Positions 31,960 to 41,843 of a stretch of DNA of 64,000 nt are shown piece after piece. Position numbers and translations under genes: made by a program. The stretch lies in assembly GCA_963576725.1 (NCBI GenBank), contig OY755252.1, forward strand, positions 51,051,059 through 51,115,058, given 5' to 3'. The notes beneath the pieces are model-generated. The model did not search any database and was not told the origin of the DNA. It saw nothing but the letters and a program-made list of their open reading frames with translations. Position 1 is the first letter of the stretch, and each line of letters begins with the position of its first letter. Source of the DNA: Azorinus chamasolen (taxonomy: Eukaryota > Mollusca > Bivalvia > Cardiida > Solecurtidae).

Positions 31960-32406
31960 TAGTGTTTAAACAGCAGTCAGCTACGGAAAACTTGCCACCC
32001 CTAGGGCGGGGCCAATTTTGACCCCAGGGACATGATTTATATAACTTTTGTAGAGGACCTATAGATGATGCTATGTGCCAAATATCAAAGCTGAGAACCT
32101 TCCAGTTTCAGAGAAGAAGATTTTCAAAGTTTCACTATATGTTTCTATTGAAAACTTGACACCCCCAGGGTGGGGCCAATTTTGACTCCAGGGACATAAT
32201 TTATATAACTTTTGTAAAGGACCTATAGGTGAAGCTATGTGCCAAAGATGAAAGCTGAGCACCCTATAGATTCAGAGGAGAAGATTTTAAAGGTTCAAAT
32301 TGTTGACGACGGACGACGAACGACAAACGACGCACGCCGACGGACGACGGACATCAGGTGATCACAAAAGCTCACCCTGAGCACTTTGTGCTCTGGTGAG
32401 CTAAAA
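31960..32406 (+). mobile_element. H2-type Helitron-like element, 3' part
   Basis: Core units with CCCCTAGGGCGGGGCCAATT, ATAACTTTTGTAGAGGACCT and GATGCTATGTGCCAAATATC, then GACGACGGACGACG runs. The end hairpin is CTGAGCACTTTGTGCTCTGG and TGAGCTAAAAA. Probably the 3' half of the element whose 5' half begins at 29494. Confidence 0.7.
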
Positions 32407-32845
32407 ACAAAACGAATGACGTCAAATTTGAATTCTGTATTCTCCGTGGAAGACGCAGAATACGGTTCTGTACACCCCGGCAGTTTTTGGCAAACTGACC
32501 AATCAAATTCCAAGGATGTAATAAATAGCTATATTCAACAAATTTACAAGCCCGGTACATCATCGGCTTTTGCAGTTTGAATCTAGATGAGATTCTGAAA
32601 ACTTGGAGTCACATCGGAATTCAAATCACTTGAGTCTCAACATATTCATAGTTTTTCCTTTAATAACACAACAAAATTAAAATTTAGCATTTCTTTTGTA
32701 ACTTTTTGTAAACCTGACTTTTATACAATAAAACCCCTCTAAAGCGAAACTTCAGTAAAGAAGAAATTAGATCTTTTTGAGGCAGGTGGCAGTAACAATA
32801 ATGACATTTAGTTTTTAAAAATTTGTATTTAGTCATCATTGATTT

Positions 32846-33325
32846 AACCCTTTACTGCATGAATATTCATGTAAGAAAAATAATTACATCATGAATTAAA
32901 TTATTGACCCTTTCCTCCATAAATACGCCTTTCTACGCCTCTGTAAAAGTCACCTGTTGAAACCATTGCGATAAACAGAGCATTTGCTCCTATAGGAGCA
33001 AAATGCTCTATTTATCACAATGGTTTCAAACTACAAAATTCTAAAAAAAAATCCTTTTCTCTAGATAGTTAATACTCCTTTTTGGTAGATTTATTCAAAG
33101 TGGTTGGATCTAAAAATAGCTAATGAAGGAATGGGTTAAGTAGATTAATTTCTAAAATGACTAATGAACAGGAGAGTTTGCAGAAACTGTAGAATCAGAT
33201 GTATATTATTCTGTTAGCAAACAGAGAAGACCCTGATAAGATCGCTCCTACAGGAGCTATTTGATCCGAGTCTACTCTGTTGACAAAGGCATAGAAACGG
33301 GATATTCATAGATGATAGAGTAAGG
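32846..33325 (+). mobile_element. Family A MITE carrying a nested family B MITE
   Basis: Family A begins AACCCTTTACTGCATGAATA (32846). It is interrupted at about 32917 by a complete family B copy (CCCTTTCCTCCATAAATACG ... GCTCCTATAGGAGC palindrome ... GAAGGAATGGG, 33136), flanked TTGA/TTAA. It resumes with TTAAGTAGATTAATTTCTAA, AAACTGTAGAATCAGATG and the A palindrome (GATCGCTCCTACAGGAGCTA), ending at AGTAAGGGCTTAA. This shows B is independently mobile. Confidence 0.75.
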
Positions 33326-33402
33326 GCTTAAGAATTTTTACTGTATGGATTTTCATTGACTGCATTTTTATAATTACATAATACCAAGAAAATGTTTGGT
33401 GT

Positions 33403-33505
33403 GACATTATAATTAACTTCATTATTCCAAGAGTGGTCTAAGGATCTGGTGGAGAAATAAAGGAGATGTTCTTGACAATGTTTTAATTTACATATCTTAC
33501 CTGGA
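33403..33505. mobile_element. Fragment related to the MITEs at 1811 and 6895
   Basis: GAGTGGTCTAAGGATCTGGT, GGAGAAATAAAGGAGATG and AATGTTTTAATTTACATATC lie in the same order as 6895-6990. It is followed to 33595 by a short inverted AT-rich stretch. No gene. Confidence 0.45.
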
Positions 33506-33595
33506 CCTCTTGATTATTTATATACATTTAACTACAGTGAACACTCGTCATAACAACGCTCCAAATAACAGAATATTCACTATAGTGACACATAA

Positions 33596-34852
33596 ACAAG
33601 AGGGCCATGATGGCCCTAAATCGCTCACCTTGTTATTATAGACTTATAAAATGCATACACAGTATTTCTATGTAATAATAAGTCAGTTTCAGATTGGGGC
33701 CAATATGAAACCAAGGGCCATTATTTTAGGCCTGGAGGTTAAATTGAGTACTGTGTCAATCTTGGTAGAGGATTGACTATTAGATAATGCAACATACCAA
33801 ATATCAAAGGTCTATGCCTTACAATTTCAGAGAAGACTTTTAAAGATTTTTAAGAGAAGAAGATTTTTTAAGACTTTCCTATGAAAAACTGATATGCCCC
33901 GGGGCGGGGCCATTTTCAACCCAGGGGACATAATTTGAACAATCTTGGTAGAAAACTATTAGATAACTCTACATACCAAATATTAAAGGTCACGGCCTTA
34001 CAGTTTTGGAGAAGAAGATTCTTAAAGATTTTCATATGAAAAACTGATAAGCCCCAGGGCGGGGCCATTTTTGGCCCAGGGGTAATATCTTGAACAATCT
34101 TGGTAGAAAACCATTAGATGATGCTACATACCAAATATCAAGGGTCTAGACCTTACAGTTTTGGAGGAGAAGATTTTTAAAGATTTTCCTATGAAAAACT
34201 GATAAGCCCCAGGGCAGGGCCATTTTTGGTCCGGGGGTCATAATTTGATTAATCTTGGTAGAGGACCATCAAATAATGCTACATACCAAATATCAAAGGT
34301 CTATTCGTTATAATTCTAGAGAAGATTTTTAAAGATTTTCCTATGAAAAACTGATAAGCCCATGGGCAAGGCCATTTTTGTCCTGGGGTCATAATTTGAA
34401 CAATTTTAGTAGAGGACCATTAGGTGATGCTACATACCAAATACCAAAGGTCTAGGCCTTATAGTTTCAGAGAAGAAGATTTTTAAAGATTTTCCTATGA
34501 AAAACTGATAAGCCCCGGGCCGGGGGCCATTTTAGGCCCAGGGGTCATAATTTGAACAATCTTAGTAGAGGACCATTAGTTCATGCTACAAACCAAATAT
34601 CAAGGTCTATGCCTTACAGTTTCAGAAGAAGATTTTTAAAGATTTTCCTTTGAAAAACTGATAAGCCCCGGGGCGGGGCCATTTTACATACCAAATATCA
34701 AAGCTCTTGGCTTTGTGGTTCCAGAGAAGATGATGTTTAAGTAAATTGTTGACACCCGCTGGTACGCACACCACACATAAGCACGACGCATGATGACGGA
34801 CACAGGATCATCCCAATAGCTCACCTTGGCACTTTGTGCCAGGTGAGCTAAA
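33596..34852 (+). mobile_element. Helitron-like tandem-core element H10
   Basis: Starts ACAAGAGGGCCATGATGGCC then CTAAATCGCTCACCTTG. About seven ~160-bp cores (CTTGGTAGAGGACCATTAGA, GCTACATACCAAATATCAAA, TTTTCCTATGAAAAACTGAT, GGGGCGGGGCCATTTT). Ends with hairpin CACCTTGGCACTTTGTGCCA and GGTGAGCTAAAA. Same family as 38750. Confidence 0.8.
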
Positions 34853-34969
34853 AAAGGGAGATCATTCATTCATGAATGAAGGGACACATCAAAACCTTTA
34901 GTGCAGAACTTCAGATGGTGTTCAACAATGAGGTATGACAGAGAAAAGGTCCGAAAATGTTTTAATTTA

Positions 34970-35220
34970 TTAATACAAGCCAGATTTTGACAAAAATTAC
35001 AAAGGGCAATAACTCCAAAAATAATGAAGACAGAGTTATAGACCTTGTGCACTGCACTTGTGGTCAATGTGTTCTATCTGTATATGAAGTTTGAAGTTAA
35101 TAGCTTTTATACTTTGGAAGTTATAAAATGAACAAGCTGGCCGGACAGGCGAACAGAGGGACGAACAGACATGGTGACTCCAGTATACCCCCCAAAACTT
35201 TGTTTGTGGGGATATAATAA
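34970..35220 (+). mobile_element. 3' end of an H7-type Helitron-like element
   Basis: GGGCAATAACTCCAAAAATA, AGACAGAGTTATAGACCTTG, GGCCGGACAGGCGAACAGAG and the end hairpin ATACCCCCCAAAACTTTGTT...GGGGATATAATAAA. 5' part missing. Confidence 0.55.
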
Positions 35221-35299
35221 AAGTGAACTGACAGACGGATGATGGGCGGTCACAATAGCTCACGTTCAGCCTTAAGCTCAGATGGAAGTCTTTAGATAA

Positions 35300-36090
35300 G
35301 AAAGTTGCATACCAATACAACGGTTTTTTTGGAAGTCTTTAGATAAGAAAGTTGCATACCAGGTATGTAAGCCCTAGGATTATTGGTTCAAATGTTATAG
35401 GCTTTTTTGCAAAAGTAGGTCAAAGGTCAACGTTACATGGCTAAAACAATGATATGGTTGGAAAAGTCTGAAGGCAAGAATGTTGTACACCAAGTATGGA
35501 AGCACTAGACCCATATGTTCAAATACTATAGGCAGTTAAAGATTTTTGCAAAAGTAGGTCAAAGGTCAAGGTCAGAAGGGCCAAAATGTTTGCATGGTTA
35601 TACTGGTATGCAAGCCCTAGGCCTATTGGTTCCAATAATATAGGCATTTAAAGATGTTTGCAAAAGTAGGTCAAAGGTCAAGGTCAGAAGGACAAAATGA
35701 TGGCATTGTTGGAAAGGTCTCAACAACATGAACCTTCTTAGCAAATTTCAGCATTGTAGCACAAATATTAAGCTTCATACCAACCCGTCCTAAAAACTTT
35801 AACCTTGTGATTTGCGGCCAAAACATGTCAAAAATTGAATAAAATTTAAAAACAGTTTTAACATTTAACTTCATAACAGTAATATCTCATCCCAATTTGA
35901 ACCTCCATACAAAATGTCAGCCTCCTAGCACAAATATCAAGTTTTAAAACAAACCGTCCAAGAAACTTAAACCCGGTGATTTGTGGCCAAAAGAACTTAA
36001 AGTCCAACATAATATTATGTCAAAAATTGAATAAAATTGAAAATTATTTTAATGTTTAACTTCATAACAGCAATATTTGACCTCAAATGA
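35300..36090 (-). repeat. Tandem-core repeats with AGGTCA half-sites
   Basis: Three ~125-145-bp units near 35360-35690 share GCATACCAAGTATGNAAGC-like sequence and AAAAGTAGGTCAAAGGTCAA. Then come two ~155-bp units near 35745 and 35920 (TAGCACAAATATTAAGCTTC; ATAAAATTTAAAAACAGTTT). No protein. It lies just downstream (minus strand) of the exon at 36292-36395, inside its presumed intron. Confidence 0.6.
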
Positions 36091-36291
36091 ATTTTCAACC
36101 CAGACTTGATCCAATACCAGACAGATTGGGTAAAATTGTCTATCAAACAAAATTGTACATGTATTGTAAAACTTCTTGTGGGAGGAACTATAACATGTCC
36201 TAACTGGAAAAATGCATGTTTTCAAATTTGCAATAGTTCCTTTCATCAGACCCAGATTAATGGATAAATCAAGGAAATACACAGTACTCAC

Positions 36292-36395
36292 TTTTTTCCA
36301 CAGACACATAGCAGCAGGAAGTACACTGTCCCGGCGACAATCACCACGGAGACCAGAACAGGAAGATATGTCACAGCGATATCTATCTGCACCAT
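36292..36395 (-). CDS. First coding exon of a host membrane-protein gene
   Basis: On the minus strand ACCATGG starts a 34-codon open frame (+2 nt). It ends at a consensus donor, GGAAAAAA|GTGAGTACTG. The peptide begins MVQIDIAV. Residues 9-32 (TYLPVLVSVVIVAG to LLLCVC) form one hydrophobic membrane segment, followed by GK and a lysine junction codon. The 5' part may start at 36472, where TATCTTTTGACAATTTCAG is a good acceptor for an upstream non-coding exon. An upstream ORF ends 2 nt before the ATG. Phase matches the exon at 6773-6854. Short external N-terminus, one helix and a basic stop-transfer suggest a small single-pass protein. No family recognised. Confidence 0.6.
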
Positions 36396-36397
36396 GG

Positions 36398-36451
36398 TTA
36401 CACTTCCATCGGAATTAAACTAACCAGTCGATTATAAAACTTTCTCTTCAT
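36398..36451 (-). promoter_or_regulatory. Upstream ORF ending two bases before the host ATG
   Basis: A 17-codon frame (MKRKFYNRLV start) reads from 36451 to a TAA at 36398-36400. The main ATG follows after CC. If the 5' UTR includes this stretch, ribosomes would have to bypass or reinitiate, a common form of translational restraint. Inference from sequence only. Confidence 0.4.
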
Positions 36452-36507
36452 GATTCCTTTTTGACGTTACGTCTGAAATTGTCAAAAGATAAACATATGC
36501 AGAGATT

Positions 36508-36840
36508 AATCTTTTACTCCATAAATACACCTTAATTTGTCCACAGAGTAGACCCAGATTTGACAGCTTTTATAGGAGCCTTCTGATCAAGGTCTGCTCA
36601 TTCTGGTTATGGAATGATATATGTGTAGATCTAAATCTACCTTTTCTCCCATGGCCAAAACTTTCTGTGTCCAAGTGCTATTATTATCTACCCATGGCAG
36701 AAACTGTAAAGTCATATATGTATCATTTTATAAGCAAACAGAACACACCCTAAATGATGGCTCCATTGTGAGCCATCTGATCTGGGTCTGCTCTGTTTGC
36801 AAAAGCATAGAAATGTGTTGTTATGGTCAAAGTAGGGAGA
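36508..36840. mobile_element. Two family A MITEs, head to head
   Basis: A reverse copy (36508-36695: TTAATCTTTTACTCCATAAA, CAGCTTTTATAGGAGCCTTC, CCATGGCCAAAACTTTCTGT). A forward copy (36697-36840: CATGGCAGAAACTGTAAAGT, GATGGCTCCATTGTGAGCCA, GGGTCTGCTCTGTTTGCAAA). Together they resemble one long inverted pair. Confidence 0.6.
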
Positions 36841-36914
36841 AGTCAGCAGGTTTAGGGAGACTTTTTCTCCCAAACTGCCCTCTAACTTGAGCCCTGCACC
36901 TATTAGGGAATTGG

Positions 36915-37930
36915 TTAAGGTGCCACAGTATGCTAGAAACACAAAAAAAACATTTTTTATATTTTTGCATTAATGAATAGACACTAGTCTCGTTTATCCA
37001 ATGCATTAACGAAATAGCATAAAATATACCACAAAAGCCGTATAAACCCCTTTTAGTTTATTACCATCGAGCTTTTCTCTGACTTAGCCAGTCAGCCATT
37101 TACGAGGAAGGCTTATCAGGGGCACGTAGGGTGATACTGATAATTAGGGCACATACGTGATAAAGCAATAGGCGGCTATTTATCTGCATTTCCCTCTCGG
37201 TAGCCTCAAACTATGTAAGTCACATGACTAGATAAGCTTTCTGATGGGTGATTTATGGGAAACTGTCAATTAAATCAGCTTTTTTAATTGATCAGATGGA
37301 AGAAAGGGGGAGGAGCTTAGTGGAAAATATCACACATATTATAAGCTCTCCATTGGATATAAATTTGATTGAAAGCTATAGATGATTATAAGATTACGCA
37401 ACACAACGGGGGTCTTTCTATTCCTTTTCATGTTTTTGACAGATGCAAATTTAAAGAAGTCGGCTTTTTCAAACAATCATAACTTCTATAATATTTGTCC
37501 GAATTATACGCGGTATGCGGCATATCAAAGAGCATTGTCTTAACCAGGGGTCCGTGTCACAGTTTTTTTTATATCTTGCTTCGATCGTCTAAAATCAAAA
37601 GAAACATAGCGGGAGGCAGAATTTTAGGGGTCTTAAAACTAAAATAGTACTCCCCAAACGGAGAGTTTTATCAAAATCTGTGACACAGTTCCCTGGATAT
37701 GCTCATGATTCACATATTGGCCAATTACAATAAGTTTAGTTCAAAAGATAACCTTGTAATGGCTGTTTGAAATTTTTATTCAAATGTCGGTTTTGATAGG
37801 ATTATCGATGTTTCTGATAAATAATCAAATAAATCAATATAACTAACCAACTAGGCTCAGAAAAAATGGCTCTAGGTAGTTTTAAATATGATTTTTCAAT
37901 ATCTGGGGCTAAACTATCACGCCACCTTAA
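36915..37930. mobile_element. ~1-kb TIR element bounded by TTAAGGTG / CACCTTAA
   Basis: The left end TTAAGGTGCCACAGTATGC and right end TATCACGCCACCTTAA are imperfect inverted termini with TTAA at both edges. The interior is AT-rich with a repeated TGTGACACAG/GTGTCACAG word and no open frame of note. Probably a non-autonomous TTAA-inserting element; boundaries moderately certain. Confidence 0.45.
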
Positions 37931-37969
37931 ATTATCAAATTTTAACTCTTATATTAATACATGTAGAAT

Positions 37970-38185
37970 AGAGACACCTTAAGGCTTTTGACACCTTTGC
38001 AAACAGAGTAGACTTACATGTAGTAGGAGCCATCTGATTAAGGCTGACACTCTTTGCTTATGGACTTGTATAAACTGGATTCCACAGTTTCTGCCATAGC
38101 AAAACAAATCCTGTAGCCATTATAAAAAGTTCAGCTAATAATAATCAGGGTGACATTATTGTATCTAAAATCAATAAAGTGAACA
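37970..38185 (-). mobile_element. Degenerate family A MITE (reverse)
   Basis: AAGGCTTTTGACACCTTTGC, AAACAGAGTAGACTTACATG, TAGGAGCCATCTGATTAAGG, CCACAGTTTCTGCCATAGCA, AATCCTGTAGCCATTATAAA. Confidence 0.55.
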
Positions 38186-38203
38186 GGCCAGACACAGATA
38201 AAG

Positions 38204-38450
38204 GACCCTCCCCCTCCCCTCTCTCTGGCTCTTGGTATGTCTCTCTCTGCCTCTCTGTCTTTGTCTCTCTCTGACTCTGTCTGTCTGTCTGTCTCTCTAG
38301 CTGTTCCATTTTATGTTGAAAAGTACATAACCTGATGAGATGGTAAGTTACTCAATGTCTGATCAATGTGATCTGCATTCTAAACATCAATTTAACTAGA
38401 GATTTTTGTCACAAAAACGGATATCTCCCCCCCCCCCCCCCCCCCCCCCC
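38204..38450. repeat. CT-rich microsatellite and poly-C run
   Basis: 38204-38300 is a CT/CTGT-rich tract ending GTCTCTCTAG, and 38427-38450 is a run of 24 C. 38451-38749 holds H7-like core sequence (AAAGGGCAAAAACTCCAAAA) and AACAAGAG starts without clear ends. Confidence 0.9.
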
Positions 38451-38749
38451 TTTGCACCCACACATCAGTAGAACAAGAGTTATTGATCAGACAAAAATGT
38501 AACAAAGGGCAAAAACTCCAAAAGTATTAAAGACAGATTTATGGCCTTTGTTCATGACACTTTCTCTCATGCTCTTTCCATGTATGAAGTTTCAATACAA
38601 TGGCATGAGCCATACAATGTATAGGAGTTATAGTCCGATCCAAATTGTTTGTATCTCACACTCAACTTCTGCAAAAAAAACCCAGAAAACAAGAGCCACA
38701 TGCCGCGCCAAAGCTTGTCTGATTTGGTACTTGTCCAGCTAAATTTAAA

Positions 38750-40655
38750 TCAAGAGGGCCATGATGGCCCTTAATCGCTCACCTGTTCGTAACAGATTTA
38801 TGATTTCAATGACAGATTGGTCTAGGCCTTCCAGTTTTAAGGGAAGATTTTCATATGAAAAACTGATATGCCCCGGGGCAGGGCCATTTTCAACCCAGGG
38901 GTCATAATTTGAACAAACATGGTAAAAAACTATTAGATAACGCTACATATCAAATACTAAAAGTCTCGGCCTTACAGTTTTGGAGAAGGAGATTCTTAAC
39001 CATTTTCATATGAAAAACTGATAAGCCCTAGGGCGGGGCCATTTTTGGCCTGGGGTCATAATTTGAAAAATCTTGGTAGAAAACCATTAGATGATGCTAC
39101 ATACCAAATATCAAGGGTCTAGACCTTACAGATTTGAAGAAGAAGATCTTTTAAAGATTTTCCTATGAAAAACTGATCATAAGCCCCAGGGCGGGGCCAT
39201 TTCTGATCCGGGGGTCATAATTTGAACAATCTTAGTAGAGGACTATTAGATAATGCAACATACCAAATATCAAAGGTCTATGCCTTACAATTTCAGAGAA
39301 GACTTTTAAAGATTTTTAAGAGAAGAAGATTTTTTAAGACTTTCCTATGAAAAACTGATATGTCCCAGGGCGGGGCCATTTTCAACCAAGGGGACATAAT
39401 TTGAACAATCTTGGTAGAAAACTATTAGATAACGCTACATACCAACTATAATAAAGGTCTCGGCCTTACAGTTTTGGAGAAGAAGATTCTTAAAGATTTT
39501 CATATGAAAAATTGATAAGTTCCAGGGCAGGGCCATATTTGGCCCTGGGGTAATAATTTGAACAATTTTGGTAGAAAACCATTAGATGATGCTACATACC
39601 AAATATCAAGGGTCTAGACCTTAACAGTTTTGGACGAGAAGATTTTTAAAGATTTTCCTATGAACAAGAGGGCCATGAGGCCCTGAAGCGCTCAGCTGAG
39701 ATACCCCAGGGGCGGGGCCATCATTTATACAACCTTGGTAGAGAACCACAAGGTAAAGCAGTATGCCATTAATTAAAGGTCTAAGCCTTATGGCTTCAGA
39801 GAAAAATCATATATTTTTCCCATGAAAAACTGATAAGCCAGGGCCAAGTTTCGCCCAGAGGTCATGGTCGTAAGTTGAACAATCTTGGCAGAGGACCACA
39901 AGCCAAAGCAACATGCCAAATATCAAAGGTCTAGGCCTTACAGTTTCAGAGAAGAAGATTTTTAAAGATTTTCCTATGAAAAACTGATAAGCCCTTGGGC
40001 GGGGCCATTTTTGGCCCGGGGGTCATAATTTGAATAATCTTTGTAGAGGACCATTAGATCATGCTACATGCCAAATATCAAAGGTCTAGGCCTTACAGTT
40101 TCAGAGAAGAAGATTTTTAAAGATTTTCCTATGAAAAACTGATAAGCCCTTGGGCGGGGCCATTTTTGGCCCGGGGGTCATAATGTGAAGAACGTTTCGT
40201 TCCCCCTAGCCACTGATGCTTCTGACAAAATTTGGTTAAAATCGGGTCTGCAGTTTCAGAGGAGATGTCGTTTGAAAATGTGGCCGGACGCCGGACAAAT
40301 AGCGGTCACAATAGCTCATCCTGAGCCTTTGGCTCAGGTGAGCTAAAAACTGATAAGCCCCAGAGTGGGGCCATTTTTGTTCCAGGGGACATAATTTGAT
40401 TAATCTTGGTAGAGGACCATTAGATAATGCTACATACCAAATATCAAAGGTCTATACCTTATAATTTTAGAGAAGAAGATTTTTAAAGATTTTCCTATGA
40501 AAAACTGATAAAGCCCCGGGGCGGACCATTTTTGTCCTGGGGGTCATAATTTGAACAATCTTAGTAGAGGACCATTAGATCATGCTACATACCAAATACC
40601 AAATGTCTATGCCTTACAGTTTTAGAGAAGAAGATTTTTAAAGATTTTCTTATGA
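38750..40655 (+). mobile_element. Helitron-like tandem-core element H13, with H14 nested inside
   Basis: Starts CAAGAGGGCCATGATGGCCC, same family and core units as 33596. It is interrupted exactly within TTTTCCTATGA|AAAACTG by H14 (39664-40345), resumes AAAACTGATAAGCCCCAGAG, and is hit again at 40656. No terminal hairpin of its own is seen. Confidence 0.75.
39664..40345 (+). mobile_element. Helitron-like element H14 nested in H13
   Basis: ACAAGAGGGCCATGAGGCCC to the hairpin CCTGAGCCTTTGGCTCAGG and TGAGCTAAA. Contains GTAGAGAACCACAAGGTAAA cores plus H13-type cores. Its removal restores the host core TCCTATGAAAAACTGATAAG without duplicated bases beyond the A-run, as expected for Helitron-type insertion between A and A/T. 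Confidence 0.8.
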
Positions 40656-40960
40656 ACAAGAGGGCCATGAGGCCCTGAAGCGCTCACCTGAGCTAACCCC
40701 AGGGGCGGGGCCATTTTTGACCACAAGAAATCATGTGTACAATCTTGGTAGAGAACCACAAGGCAAAGCAGTATGCCATTATTTAAAGGTCTAAGCCTTA
40801 TGGTTTCAGAGAAAAATAATATTTTATATTTTTCCCATGAAAAACTGATAAGCCCTCAGGCAGGGCCAAGTTCCGCCCAGTGGTCAGGGTCGTAAGTTAT
40901 ACATTCTTGGCAGAGGACCACAAGCCACAGCTACATATTTGTAGAGGACCATTAGATCAC
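40656..40960 (+). mobile_element. H14-type element H15, 3' truncated
   Basis: ACAAGAGGGCCATGAGGCCC, CTCACCTGAGCTAACCCCAG, GTAGAGAACCACAAGGCAAA, TATGGTTTCAGAGAAAAATA, breaking off near AAGCCACAGCTACATATTTG. 40961-41183 is unique with no gene. Confidence 0.65.
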
Positions 40961-41183
40961 AACCGACGAATGATACAAATAAGCCAAAGAAACAGTGACA
41001 ATTTCAATGATAGCGGCAAAATGAACCTGAAATTTGGAAGGGCTTTGTACAATAGGACAGGGCCGCTCACTAATGAAGGAGAGAGCAGCGTGTGGCACCC
41101 TGCTGAAAGGACCTACCTGGAGCACTGTGACCAATATGTATAACAAAGACAGAAACTCATACTCGCCAAAATATGTATATGTC

Positions 41184-41675
41184 ACAGTAGAAATTGCGAT
41201 TCAGGACAATCGTCGATTCTCCTAGGACAGATTGCGATCGCATTCTCTCCTAGGACAGACTCTGACCCTAATACATTGTATGGACAATCAATGATTCTAC
41301 TAGTACAGATTCCAATCACAGTCTGTCCAAGGACAAACTGTAATTCTATAATGAAAATTTACAATTCTAATGGAAGAATTTAAATTATCAGTTTTAGATA
41401 TGACACTTTAATTATTCTAGGAAAATGTACAAGTCTACTAGAAGAATTTATTATTAGTGTTATATATATGACACTTTAACACTTCAAAGAAATTCCACAA
41501 TTCTACTGGAAGAATATATTATTTTAAGTTCACAAGTCTATATTCAAAACATGACAAACAACTCATAATTGTGATTGATTTAAAAAGAGGATCGGAGTTT
41601 GTCCTAGGAGAGATTGCGATCGCAATCTGTCCTAGGAGAATCGACGATTGTCCTGAATCGCAATTTCTACTGTAA
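41184..41675. mobile_element. MITE with ~90-bp terminal inverted repeats
   Basis: ACAGTAGAAATTGCGATTCA at 41184 is mirrored by TGAATCGCAATTTCTACTGT at the right end. The arms (about 41184-41270 and 41588-41675) share further palindromes: TTGCGATCGCAAT and CTCCTAGGA. TA/TAT flanks both sides and the ACAGTAG start fits Tc1/mariner-type MITEs. The ~320-bp interior is AT-rich and non-coding. Confidence 0.8.
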
Positions 41676-41843
41676 CATATATGAACAATTCTCATATACA
41701 GTTCGAAGACTACAATAATGTAAATTATACAAGCAAAGGTATGGCTGTAACATTGCTGGTTGTTTAAGAAGATGAATATAACAAAAGAATTGGCATTTAA
41801 GGAAAATAATAGCATTTCGGCTTTTAAACTCAACATAACTGAA

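Noticed and set aside
38301..38342. 42-bp segment between a CT-rich acceptor and GTAAGT
   Set aside because: All three frames contain stops; the acceptor is part of a microsatellite. At most a non-coding exon.
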